A DNA stretch of 11,130 bases, taken from Methanobacteriaceae archaeon. Lineage in GTDB: Archaea; Methanobacteriota; Methanobacteria; Methanobacteriales; Methanobacteriaceae. The position numbers and the translations under genes are program-made. The DNA is taken from the NCBI GenBank assembly GCA_011620845.1, contig WOYJ01000042.1:1-11130 (forward strand). Reading direction: 5' to 3'. The notes below the pieces were generated by a model. It searched no databases, was not told where the DNA came from, and worked only from the letters and a program-made list of their open reading frames with translations. Shown one piece after another: positions 6,276 to 11,130 of the stretch (the stretch's first letter is position 1; every line of letters starts with the position of its first letter).

Positions 6276-6896
6276 TTATTTATTTAGGTAAACAGCTAAT
6301 TTCCAGATGGGGTTTCCAGCATATTTCTTTAATTGTTTTGCAGTTTCGCGTGGATGTTCTAGTTTTTTATAATGATGCATTGATAATTCCCAGGATTCTA
6401 GTTCACTTTTAGGTATTTTAAGTTCTCTTAATTCTTCTATTACTTTGAATAATTCTTTTATCACCTCTAATTCGATGAAGTATGTGTCATAATCAACATT
6501 ACAACATATTAAACCATTTTTATCATGATTGGCTCTGTTTAACATTTTCACCCAGCCAACTTTCTGCCAGGTGTTTGTTAGGTATAAATAGAATGGTTCA
6601 TCTGGTAAATTTAGTATAATATCTTTAGCTTCATCTTTTTTAAATTTACGGAACTCTGAACCTGTTACAATCCACATACTCCTACGTAATTCATTTGAAA
6701 GCTTAATTAATGGATGGCAATATTCACATATCACCGTTCCCATACTCACCTCCGGTGTGGCTGTGAAATTCGATCCAAACTTCTTTTTATATCCATATAT
6801 TGTTTCTTTCCCGCAGAGGCAGCAAGTACCTTCCAATTCTCCTTGTTCTACTGTTATATTATTATGCTTACAGATTAACTCAGATAATGTGTTCAT
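6276..6896 (-). CDS. csf1: Csf1, type IV CRISPR-Cas large subunit with zinc finger
   Basis: A 206-residue protein. A four-Cys zinc finger is formed by C25-x2-C28 and C57-x2-C60, with GYKKKFGSNFT between them and a conserved helix following. Next come a RRSMWIVTGSEFRKF block (about 71-85) and LNLPDEPFYLYLT (about 94-106) ahead of a QKVGWVKMLNRA stretch. This is the Csf1 pattern: CxxCG, CxxC, a W(I/V) strand, then P-E-P-F before a hydrophobic strand. Csf1 is the Cas8-like large subunit of type IV complexes. The start at ATG 6896 has GAGGAGAT just upstream and overlaps the 50-codon gene before it (ATGA). It is the first recognisable effector gene of the operon. The family call is strong from the zinc finger and the blocks after it. 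Confidence 0.8.
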   Translation of the reverse strand: MNTLSELICKHNNITVEQGELEGTCCLCGKETIYGYKKKFGSNFTATPEVSMGTVICEYCHPLIKLSNELRRSMWIVTGSEFRKFKKDEAKDIILNLPDEPFYLYLTNTWQKVGWVKMLNRANHDKNGLICCNVDYDTYFIELEVIKELFKVIEELRELKIPKSELESWELSMHHYKKLEHPRETAKQLKKYAGNPIWKLAVYLNK

Positions 6897-7045
6897 TTAA
6901 TCTCCTCTAAATAGTTTACCAATCGTTTCTGCAATTCCAGGAGTGGTTTAACCTCATTCCCGGGTATGGGATTATTACTATCAAACAATACTTCGATACG
7001 ATTCAGTAAACGCTCACTATCTTCTTTTATCTGCTCCGTTGACAT
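6893..7045 (-). CDS. 50-residue acidic helical protein directly upstream of csf1
   Basis: A short ORF of 50 codons, beginning MSTEQIKEDSERLL and ending NYLEEIK. The start is convincing: GGAGGTGATT lies five bases before the ATG at 7045. Its TGA stop overlaps the csf1 ATG by four bases (ATGA), the sign of coupled translation, so it may belong to the type IV operon. The sequence looks like two amphipathic helices separated by a NNPIPGN turn. No family is recognised. It could be an accessory subunit of the complex or an unrelated viral mini-protein. Confidence 0.72.
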   Translation of the reverse strand: MSTEQIKEDSERLLNRIEVLFDSNNPIPGNEVKPLLELQKRLVNYLEEIK

Positions 7046-7060
7046 TACCCAATCACCTCC

Positions 7061-7192
7061 TTATTCTTTTAGTATTATTTTCTTCATTTCTTTGTAGAAC
7101 TCGTACAGGTCACCTGTCCTGTGGAACTCTGTTAATGCTTTCTCTATTCTTTCCCTTTCTTCAATTTTTATATCTCTAGCATTATAAGCCAT
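7061..7192 (-). CDS. 43-residue charged mini-protein
   Basis: MAYNARDIKIEERERI at the start, KKIILKE at the end. It is rich in Glu, Lys and Arg and probably a helical hairpin. GGGGAT sits about seven bases before the ATG. Its TAA is followed by the strong ribosome site of the 50-residue gene that precedes csf1. No family is recognised; support comes from spacing, start signal and in-frame fit between its neighbours. Confidence 0.6.
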   Translation of the reverse strand: MAYNARDIKIEERERIEKALTEFHRTGDLYEFYKEMKKIILKE

Positions 7193-7196
7193 CCTA

Positions 7197-7343
7197 TTAT
7201 CCCCATTTCCTCTCGTATCTAAGCTTAGGCACTCCACCCTTTAACATTTTATTCTTACTACATTCCCTCGTGGTCACTATCCACTGTTTCCGGTAATAAT
7301 CGTACTTGTATAATGTTCCGTCTTTACAGGTATAGGCACTCAT
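7197..7343 (-). CDS. 48-residue basic mini-protein
   Basis: Begins MSAYTCKDGTLYKYDYYRKQW and ends YERKWG. It has two Cys (residues 6 and 28), many aromatic residues and a basic C-terminal half; a small beta-rich fold is possible. GGAAGTGA precedes the ATG at 7343, and the stop is five bases from the next start. No family is recognised. Confidence 0.62.
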   Translation of the reverse strand: MSAYTCKDGTLYKYDYYRKQWIVTTRECSKNKMLKGGVPKLRYERKWG

Positions 7344-7349
7344 CCTTTT

Positions 7350-7499
7350 TCACTTCCAATCTTTTTTCTGGTTGAGATAATCACAAACATCCTCAATTAA
7401 GTCTTCCTCATGGAACTGTGCAATAACCATTACTCCTTTATCTTCAATATAGAGTATATTCTTACCACTCACAACATACCCTGTTTCATTAATCATCAT
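7350..7499 (-). CDS. 49-residue acidic mini-protein
   Basis: Begins MMINETGYVVSGKNILYIED and ends NQKKDWK. The predicted pattern is a beta hairpin (NILYIED, GVMVIAQF) followed by an acidic helix (HEEDLIEDVCDYL). It overlaps the end of the 69-residue gene upstream by 11 bases. The start could also be the in-frame ATG at 7505. The ribosome site is weak, so translation may depend on coupling to the gene above. No family is recognised. Confidence 0.58.
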   Translation of the reverse strand: MMINETGYVVSGKNILYIEDKGVMVIAQFHEEDLIEDVCDYLNQKKDWK

Positions 7500-7698
7500 T
7501 ATCATCTAAGTACCGTTTCAGGTACACCCTGAGACCAAGTAATAGTTCTCTATCACCAGTATCTAGTAATCGGTTTTTATCCCTACTAATCTCCTCGTAG
7601 AGTTCTAATTTCTTATATAATGAGTAAGTATCCGTACTGGAACGGATTATTTCATTTAAGTCCTTCCTAAAATCATCCTTCTTATAGAATGTTGTCAT
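7489..7698 (-). CDS. 69-residue hypothetical protein
   Basis: Begins MTTFYKKDDFRKDLNEIIR and ends KRYLDDNDD; charged and probably helical throughout. The frame is open to a TTG at 7734, but the ATG at 7698 is preferred because GGATGTGAT lies just ahead of it and the extra residues would overlap the upstream gene's end. No family is recognised. It is part of the closely packed series of small genes. Confidence 0.62.
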   Translation of the reverse strand: MTTFYKKDDFRKDLNEIIRSSTDTYSLYKKLELYEEISRDKNRLLDTGDRELLLGLRVYLKRYLDDNDD

Positions 7699-7720
7699 TT
7701 TATCACATCCTCTCCCATCT

Positions 7721-7867
7721 CTACTGAATGTCAAAATCTCCCTTCCTCATTTTCTCCTTGAGCTTAATCATGTCTTCCTTGGATAGGTTGTATTTCTTAT
7801 ATATCCTAGGATCTACTGTTTTGTCCTGTATCTTCATCGCATCATCCCAATCCAGTTTCAAATACAT
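7721..7867 (-). CDS. 48-residue hypothetical protein
   Basis: Begins MYLKLDWDDAMKIQDK and ends KGDFDIQ. The middle part PRIYKKYNLSKEDMIKLKEKMRK reads as a helix-turn-helix-like pair of short helices, but this is only an impression. GAGAGGTGAT lies six bases before the ATG. The reading frame across the A-run near 7860 decides whether the ATG is in frame; I read it as in frame, with some doubt. Confidence 0.5.
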   Translation of the reverse strand: MYLKLDWDDAMKIQDKTVDPRIYKKYNLSKEDMIKLKEKMRKGDFDIQ

Positions 7868-7893
7868 ACCTTTATCACCTCTCCCAATTTTTC

Positions 7894-8100
7894 TCAGTCC
7901 ATAAGTATTTTTTCTAACAATTCATTGACATATTTTTCAATGTCCTCAGTAGTTATGTACAATTCCTCTCCTTCTACTTTTTTATGTTTAATATAACGTT
8001 CTAGTAACTTCACACCATTATTATACAATCTTAAATAGCCATCTGTGTATGGTGCTAAAGTCGCTCCCATCCTCTCAGCAGTTTCCTCATAGATACTCAT
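7894..8100 (-). CDS. 68-residue acidic hypothetical protein
   Basis: Begins MSIYEETAERMGATLAPY and ends ELLEKILMD. It is mostly helical, with two amphipathic stretches (LYNNGVKLLERYIKH and TTEDIEKYVNELLEK). GGAGGAGATTAAAAG before the ATG is an excellent ribosome site, and the GGA GGA GAT of that site encodes the last residues of the upstream gene. No family is recognised. Confidence 0.7.
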   Translation of the reverse strand: MSIYEETAERMGATLAPYTDGYLRLYNNGVKLLERYIKHKKVEGEELYITTEDIEKYVNELLEKILMD

Positions 8101-8103
8101 CTT

Positions 8104-8307
8104 TTAATCTCCTCCAGTTTCTAATAGTTTTTGATACTTGTTGGGTTCAAATTCAGATAATTTGTTGATTATATCTATTAAATCCAATAGTTGATTAGCA
8201 TACTTTTCAGGGGCTTTATCAAATTTGATCCTGTAAAAGTTTTCCATTATCCTTAACCACTTCAAGACTAGTTCATACTCCCAATCCTCCAGTTTAATCA
8301 GAACCAT
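8104..8307 (-). CDS. Small tandem-duplicated protein, copy 2
   Basis: A 67-residue protein starting MVLIKLEDWEYELVLKWL. It is clearly paralogous to the product of 8312-8518: both share MVLIKLED, a Y-x-L-x-L-x-W-L helix, an F-x-x-AP-E segment and a C-terminal GD. An upstream GTG at 8328 would add seven residues, but the ATG at 8307 matches the start of the paralogue and has GGGGTGAT seven bases ahead. Predicted all-helical and acidic, with no catalytic motif. A dimer or a dose effect is possible; function is unknown. Confidence 0.72.
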   Translation of the reverse strand: MVLIKLEDWEYELVLKWLRIMENFYRIKFDKAPEKYANQLLDLIDIINKLSEFEPNKYQKLLETGGD

Positions 8308-8311
8308 AAAT

Positions 8312-8518
8312 TTAATCACCCCTTCCACTTCTTAACCATTTTCGCAAATTCTCATCTTCAAATCCGGATACCTTCTTTATTAAATATTGTATTTCAGCTA
8401 ATTGCTCAGCACACTCCTCAGGAGCATTATTAAACTCAGTCATGTAGATACTTTCCGTCATTTCTAGCCAATCCAGTAATAGTTTATACTCCTCATCTTC
8501 CAGTTTAATTAGAACCAT
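8312..8518 (-). CDS. Small tandem-duplicated protein, copy 1
   Basis: A 68-residue protein starting MVLIKLEDEEYKLLLDWL and ending RSGRGD. It aligns along its whole length with the next gene downstream (8104-8307), so the two arose by tandem duplication and have since diverged, including in charge at many positions. The start at ATG 8518 has GGAGTTGAT five bases before it; a GTG at 8521 directly ahead is less likely. The stop overlaps the ribosome site of copy 2. No known family is recognised. Confidence 0.72.
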   Translation of the reverse strand: MVLIKLEDEEYKLLLDWLEMTESIYMTEFNNAPEECAEQLAEIQYLIKKVSGFEDENLRKWLRSGRGD

Positions 8519-8524
8519 CACTTA

Positions 8525-8767
8525 TCAACTCCTTTTCAGCGGAACCCAAAAACCGATGTTCCCTGGTTTACAAATCCACATGAGCGATGGTCGGCTGGTA
8601 AGGATGTAATCATGGTATAATCCATAATTTGGGCAGGTTTTCATATTGCAGTGTTCCTTTATGAGTGTTGTTGCTTTTTCATCCGACCAATCCAAGTCCT
8701 GTGTACTTCTACGATTCTTAGACCCATATTTCTCCTGGTATTCTGTGATCTCTTCCTGTGATTTCAT
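8525..8767 (-). CDS. 80-residue hypothetical protein with Cys cluster
   Basis: Begins MKSQEEITEYQEKYGSK. C40 and C45 (HCNMKTCP) plus a later C66 and nearby His residues could hold a metal ion or simply be chance. The N-terminal half is charged and helical, the C-terminal half aromatic (ILTSRPSLMWICKPG). GAGGGGATAAATAA precedes the ATG at 8767, immediately after the stop of the upstream gene. No family is recognised. Confidence 0.68.
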   Translation of the reverse strand: MKSQEEITEYQEKYGSKNRRSTQDLDWSDEKATTLIKEHCNMKTCPNYGLYHDYILTSRPSLMWICKPGNIGFWVPLKRS

Positions 8768-9001
8768 TTATTTATCCCCTCTTCCTCTTCTTGTTTCTAA
8801 ATATTTATCCATTGGTTCCCTTAATTTTTCAATATTTTCTATGACAGGTTTAAGACCAACGTATAACTGTGTAAACATTTCTTGTAAACATTTATATAAA
8901 TCATCAACACTATCCATTATTTCCTGTAATTCAGCATCTTCAAGACTCACTCCATAATATACAGGATAATTATGGACAAAAGTGATATCTTCAATTTTCA
9001 T
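8768..9001 (-). CDS. 77-residue acidic hypothetical protein
   Basis: Begins MKIEDITFVHNYPVYYG and ends ETRRGRGDK. After a short N-terminal strand it is one long helical region (about residues 20-68) with heptad-like hydrophobics, possibly a coiled coil. Its start overlaps the end of the 36-residue ORF upstream by 11 bases, and its C-terminal codons contain the ribosome site of the next gene. No family is recognised. Confidence 0.68.
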   Translation of the reverse strand: MKIEDITFVHNYPVYYGVSLEDAELQEIMDSVDDLYKCLQEMFTQLYVGLKPVIENIEKLREPMDKYLETRRGRGDK

Positions 9002-9101
9002 CTTCTATCATCTTCTTCTCTCTTTCTCTTTCCTTTTTTTCTCTCTTCTTATTATACTCTTCAATTATTTTAATTAATTCCTCATAAAATCTACTCACCA
9101 T
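8991..9101 (-). CDS. 36-residue highly charged helical mini-protein
   Basis: Begins MVSRFYEELIKIIEEYNKK and continues as an almost unbroken Lys/Glu/Arg helix ending MIEDEN. It overlaps both neighbours (7 and 11 bases), which fits the packing of this region. The ribosome site (AAGGATTGAGAT) is mediocre. Composition alone could produce such an ORF from a purine-rich stretch, so this is a tentative call. Confidence 0.45.
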   Translation of the reverse strand: MVSRFYEELIKIIEEYNKKREKKEREREKKMIEDEN

Positions 9102-9271
9102 ACTATCTCAATCCTTAAACACTTCTCACTTAACATTTCACCTAAAAAATAAGTTCCACAATCAACACACTGCCACTCATCGTTTCTTCTATCCCCAAAC
9201 ACCGCCAGGAAACCGGTGCAGTATGGGCAAATATATTCCCTGTTCAATCTTTCAGGTTTCACACACTTCAT
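9095..9271 (-). CDS. 58-residue zinc-ribbon protein
   Basis: Begins MKCVKPERLNREY. CPYC at 15-18 and CVDC at 35-38 form a classic small zinc ribbon, ending with a short hydrophobic tail IEIVW. Proteins of this size with a single ribbon usually bind nucleic acid or a partner protein. The frame is open to 9301, but the ATG at 9271 (with GGGGGTAATT before it) avoids overlap with the upstream gene; starts at 9283 or 9301 remain possible. Confidence 0.68.
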   Translation of the reverse strand: MKCVKPERLNREYICPYCTGFLAVFGDRRNDEWQCVDCGTYFLGEMLSEKCLRIEIVW

Positions 9272-9287
9272 AATTACCCCCATCCTC

Positions 9288-9473
9288 CTATCCATATTCA
9301 TTGTTTCCTCTTTTAATCGTGTTTGCTATGTGAAATTGATCATTCATTCCATCATCATGGCCCTTTTTATATCCTTCACGAAATCCATCAGTATAAGCTT
9401 GAGCTAAATCTTCTGCAGTAAAAATAGATAATGACTTTGTTTTTTCTTGAGATTTGTTATTTTCTACACTCAT
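9288..9473 (-). CDS. 61-residue hypothetical protein
   Basis: Begins MSVENNKSQEKTKSLS. The middle contains LAQAYTDGFREGYKKGHDDG, an A-x-x-x-G-F-x-x-G-Y-x-x-G helix of the kind seen in many small phage proteins that pack through glycines. GGAG lies about ten bases before the ATG at 9473. The 48 bases upstream (9474-9521) hold no convincing gene. No family is recognised. Confidence 0.62.
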   Translation of the reverse strand: MSVENNKSQEKTKSLSIFTAEDLAQAYTDGFREGYKKGHDDGMNDQFHIANTIKRGNNEYG

Positions 9474-9521
9474 TTAAATCATGCTCCACTTTCCAAACAT
9501 TTCTTTCCAACCTAATCACCA

Positions 9522-10061
9522 CTACCCCACTATTTTCCAGTATTTTTTCCGATCTTTATAGCAACTTTCAACCAGTCCCTCTTCCTCCATCTCAACCAGA
9601 TTAGTATAAGCCCATTTATATCCTTTCTTGTAATATTTAGCTAGTGTTTTAGCAACAAACCAATCATTATCTGTAGTGGTTAGCATTTCCTTTATTTTTT
9701 CTAGTAGTCCTTTTAAACGTTTCTCCCTGGCTACTCTTCTCTTTTTCTCCCAGCAAGCAGGGCATAATCCTTGATGTGATCTTTTCTTATCAACTCTGGT
9801 ATTACATGTTTTACATTTTATCTTATCAACCTTATCCACCTTATCCACACCATTATCATCATCAGGGACCTTACTATACTCCCTGAACAAAGGTTTACCA
9901 TGCCCCACCTTCTTTGGCATTACTCTAGGCGTGACCTGTAATGATTCACAGTCATTGCATTGCGCCTGATAATGCTTGCCACTGAGGGTTCTGTTATATT
10001 CTGTTAATGGTTTTATCACTCCACAAGTGCAGCATCTTTTCATCACACTCTGATCCATCAT
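9522..10061 (-). CDS. Double zinc-ribbon protein with C-terminal winged-helix-like domain
   Basis: A 179-residue protein. The first metal site is C10-x2-C13 with C35-x2-C38, of the CxxCG...KPLTEYNR...CNDC form found at the N-terminus of some HNH/endonuclease VII-like proteins. The second is C83-x2-C86 with C100-x2-C103. A basic linker (KKRRVAREKR, 106-115) precedes about 60 residues (TDNDWFVAKTLAKYY..., ...LVEMEEEGLVESC...KYWKI) that look like a winged helix, ending in the usual strand pair. No nuclease His-Asn motif is seen, so a DNA-binding regulator is more likely. GGTGAT sits before ATG 10061 and 10058; the second gives better spacing. Residues 72-81 contain a DKVDKVDK repeat from a 9-bp tandem repeat. 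Confidence 0.72.
   Translation of the reverse strand: MMDQSVMKRCCTCGVIKPLTEYNRTLSGKHYQAQCNDCESLQVTPRVMPKKVGHGKPLFREYSKVPDDDNGVDKVDKVDKIKCKTCNTRVDKKRSHQGLCPACWEKKRRVAREKRLKGLLEKIKEMLTTTDNDWFVAKTLAKYYKKGYKWAYTNLVEMEEEGLVESCYKDRKKYWKIVG
9822..9848. repeat. 9-bp tandem repeat, three units, inside a gene
   Basis: CTTATCAAC, CTTATCCAC and CTTATCCAC follow each other without gaps and encode the V-D-K repeats of the zinc-ribbon/winged-helix protein. It is a small in-frame expansion that may vary in unit number between relatives. Confidence 0.6.
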
Positions 10062-10065
10062 AGCA

Positions 10066-10335
10066 TCACCATATGTTTTTTCTCTCCCGTTTGATGATTA
10101 CGAAATTATCCTTATCCTCTTTCCAGGCATTAAATGGTTTAACTTCCAACTCAACCGGATCAATAGTATATCCACAATTACTACATGCTAACATTTTTTC
10201 CTTGAAATATGTTATATTGAATCCGTTTACTGCATCAACAGCCCAATACCACCTTGTCTTCTTACCACAATTTGGGCAGGTTTTCTGTATTGGTTTATAC
10301 ACCCTCTCAGCTTCCACTTCATCCATATTAACCAT
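10066..10335 (-). CDS. 89-residue zinc-ribbon protein
   Basis: C20-x2-C23 (TCPNCGKK) and C51-x2-C54 (ACSNCGYT) form one zinc ribbon separated by 27 residues containing aromatic strands (RWYWAVDAV). The C-terminal part is charged (WKEDKDNFVIIKRERK). Nucleic-acid or protein binding is likely, but no particular family is recognised. ATG 10335 has AGTGAT six bases upstream; a second ATG at 10326 is possible. Its stop (TGG TGA) forms the ribosome site of the next gene. Confidence 0.7.
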   Translation of the reverse strand: MVNMDEVEAERVYKPIQKTCPNCGKKTRWYWAVDAVNGFNITYFKEKMLACSNCGYTIDPVELEVKPFNAWKEDKDNFVIIKRERKNIW

Positions 10336-10348
10336 CTATTTATCACTT

Positions 10349-10687
10349 TTAGTATCCGTGCCCGAATCTTCCAGGATTCTCATCATAAGGATCTAAACCT
10401 CTTTTGTATTGTTCCAGTTCACTAAGCCAACTATTGAATTGTATATAAAATAATCGTTCATAATACTCATACTCTGCCAGTGCATGTTGCAGGTTCCGTA
10501 TCTCCCCATCGATCGCTAGTTTCACTCTTAATTCTTTCTGCCGGGCAAGTTTATCCCCCAGTTCCTCAAAATCAAGAGATTGCCATGCCTTTACTTCTGC
10601 ATCTACTTTATCCCTTCTAGCCTTCCCCAATTCTAATTCCTTCTCTCTCACTTTTTCAGATAGTTCTATTAATAATTCTTTTTCCAT
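10349..10687 (-). CDS. 112-residue coiled-coil protein
   Basis: Begins MEKELLIELSEKVREKELEL. Residues 1-85 are highly charged with leucines at heptad-like spacing, a probable coiled coil, followed by YEYYERLFYIQFNSWLSELEQY and a short, less regular tail with PYDENPGRFGHGY. The frame opens with a GTG at 10696, but the ATG at 10687 is preferred since GGAGAGTGGT lies at the right distance. Similar short coiled-coil proteins are frequent in viral early regions; no family is recognised. Confidence 0.7.
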   Translation of the reverse strand: MEKELLIELSEKVREKELELGKARRDKVDAEVKAWQSLDFEELGDKLARQKELRVKLAIDGEIRNLQHALAEYEYYERLFYIQFNSWLSELEQYKRGLDPYDENPGRFGHGY

Positions 10688-10689
10688 CC

Positions 10690-10809
10690 TTACCACTCTC
10701 CAACTTTCATTTTCAACATTTCCAGGAAGTTCGGGCCCATGGAGACAAAGTTATTATACGAGTCTAAGTTAGGGGATCCCGTTTTTAAGCCATCTTTTAG
10801 TACCCGCAA
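10690..10809 (-). CDS. Possible 39-residue protein with TTG start
   Basis: An open frame from a TTG at 10809 to a TAA that overlaps the ribosome site of the next gene. The residues (KDGLKTGSPNLDSYNN, then SMGPNFLEMLKM) read like real protein rather than random sequence, and it fills an otherwise empty 130-base stretch. There is no good ribosome site before the TTG; an internal ATG at 10740 would leave only 16 residues. Treat as tentative. Confidence 0.32.
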   Translation of the reverse strand: MRVLKDGLKTGSPNLDSYNNFVSMGPNFLEMLKMKVGEW

Positions 10810-10825
10810 CTTCTATCTGGTCATT

Positions 10826-10969
10826 TTATATCCCTACACCATAATATGGTGTGTTCACAAGTGCCAGGTAAAGCATTGCAAACATACCCACCATTATGAG
10901 CAAGAAGAAACCAACCACACCCTGATTATCCCTAACAAATTCTATAATCTCAGTATACACTTTTTCCAT
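10826..10969 (-). CDS. 47-residue single-helix membrane protein
   Basis: Begins MEKVYTEIIEFVRDNQG, then one hydrophobic helix (VVGFFLLIMVGMFAMLYLAL) and a short tail TPYYGVGI. It is probably inserted in the cytoplasmic membrane. The frame is open back to an ATG at 11074, but that ATG has no ribosome site, while GGTGGTGGAAG directly precedes ATG 10969. Minus-strand CATATAATGG (11071-11080) could be a TATA box for a transcript starting near 11050, making this the first gene of the series. If the longer form is used, a second hydrophobic stretch is added at its N-terminus. No family is recognised. Confidence 0.58.
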   Translation of the reverse strand: MEKVYTEIIEFVRDNQGVVGFFLLIMVGMFAMLYLALVNTPYYGVGI

Positions 10970-11130
10970 CTTCCACCACCATCCTATACAAGAAATATGA
11001 ACAGCCCAAACAGTGGTAACAAAAACTATGGCCCTTTTGGTAGTCATTGCAGGTGCAATGAAATGTCCGACCATTATATGTTACGATATGCTGTCTTTGG
11101 TTGCTGTTCACTGAGAAAACTTGGAACTGG

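Larger units (their letters stand above)
2549..6896 (-). other. Type IV (IV-B-like) CRISPR-Cas effector operon with methyltransferase and SANT-like additions
   Basis: Seven genes run without a break: csf1, SANT/Myb-like protein, small helical protein, csf2, csf3, DPPW methyltransferase, CysH-like protein. Neighbouring genes overlap by 4 to 41 bases or are separated by 5 to 10 bases, so they are almost certainly one transcription unit. Presence of Csf1, Csf2, Csf3 and a CysH-like protein, with no DinG helicase (Csf4), no Cas6/Csf5 and no CRISPR array within the window, points to subtype IV-B or a relative. The methyltransferase and the double SANT-like protein are additions I do not know from described IV-B loci. 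Type IV effectors have no Cas nuclease of their own. Confidence 0.8.

Noticed and set aside
9457..9510. 17-codon ORF with TTG start in the gap before the 61-residue gene
   Set aside because: Very short, non-ATG start, and it overlaps the next gene; nothing beyond GGTGAT supports it.
9841..9849. TTATCCACA, identical to the bacterial DnaA-box consensus
   Set aside because: It falls inside a 9-bp tandem repeat that encodes V-D-K repeats, stands alone rather than in a cluster, and the genome appears archaeal, where DnaA is absent.
10826..11074. Full-length 82-codon version of the membrane protein
   Set aside because: The ATG at 11074 has no ribosome site and overlaps a possible TATA box; the internal ATG at 10969 is better placed.

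Overview
This AT-rich window looks like part of an archaeal virus, provirus or similar mobile element, most likely from a methanogen of the Methanobacteriales type. The archaeal reading rests on a TFB-type zinc ribbon, a TTTAAATA box, and Shine-Dalgarno sites of the GGAGGTGAT type. The mobile-element reading rests on a ParB/methyltransferase fusion, a holin/XhlA-like pair and a long run of very small genes. All supported genes lie on the minus strand, are tightly packed and often overlap, so transcription runs from high to low coordinates.

Region by region, in the direction of transcription: (1) 10969 down to 6897 holds about twenty small genes. They include a one-helix membrane protein, a coiled-coil protein, several zinc-ribbon proteins, a zinc-ribbon/winged-helix protein, two tandem paralogues and several genes of 36-50 codons. 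(2) 6896 to 2549 is the centre of interest. It carries csf1 (zinc-finger large subunit), a tandem SANT/Myb-like DNA-binding protein, a small helical protein where a Cas11 small subunit would sit, csf2 (Cas7) and csf3 (Cas5). These are followed without a break by a DPPW amino-methyltransferase and a CysH-like PP-loop protein. This is a type IV CRISPR-Cas effector module closest in content to subtype IV-B, because the CysH-like gene is present and DinG, Cas6/Csf5 and a CRISPR array are absent from the window. (3) 2513 to 970 holds a zinc-finger protein, a protein with a TFB-type zinc ribbon but no cyclin folds, and a probable lysis pair (two-helix holin-like and XhlA-like). (4) 969-784 is non-coding and contains a promoter: a TATA box between two exact 14-bp repeats, a likely operator arrangement. 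(5) 783-1 is a ParB/DNA methylase fusion that runs off the left edge.

How the genes may work together (inference): Csf1, the small subunit, Csf2 and Csf3 should form an RNA-guided complex without a nuclease. Genes joined to it by 4-50 base overlaps encode an adenine/N4-cytosine methyltransferase, a PP-loop ATPase of the DndC/CysH type and a double SANT-like DNA-binding protein. This suggests a guided DNA-marking or silencing system carried by a virus, possibly against competing elements or the host. The methyltransferase and the SANT-like gene are not part of the type IV-B gene set as I know it.
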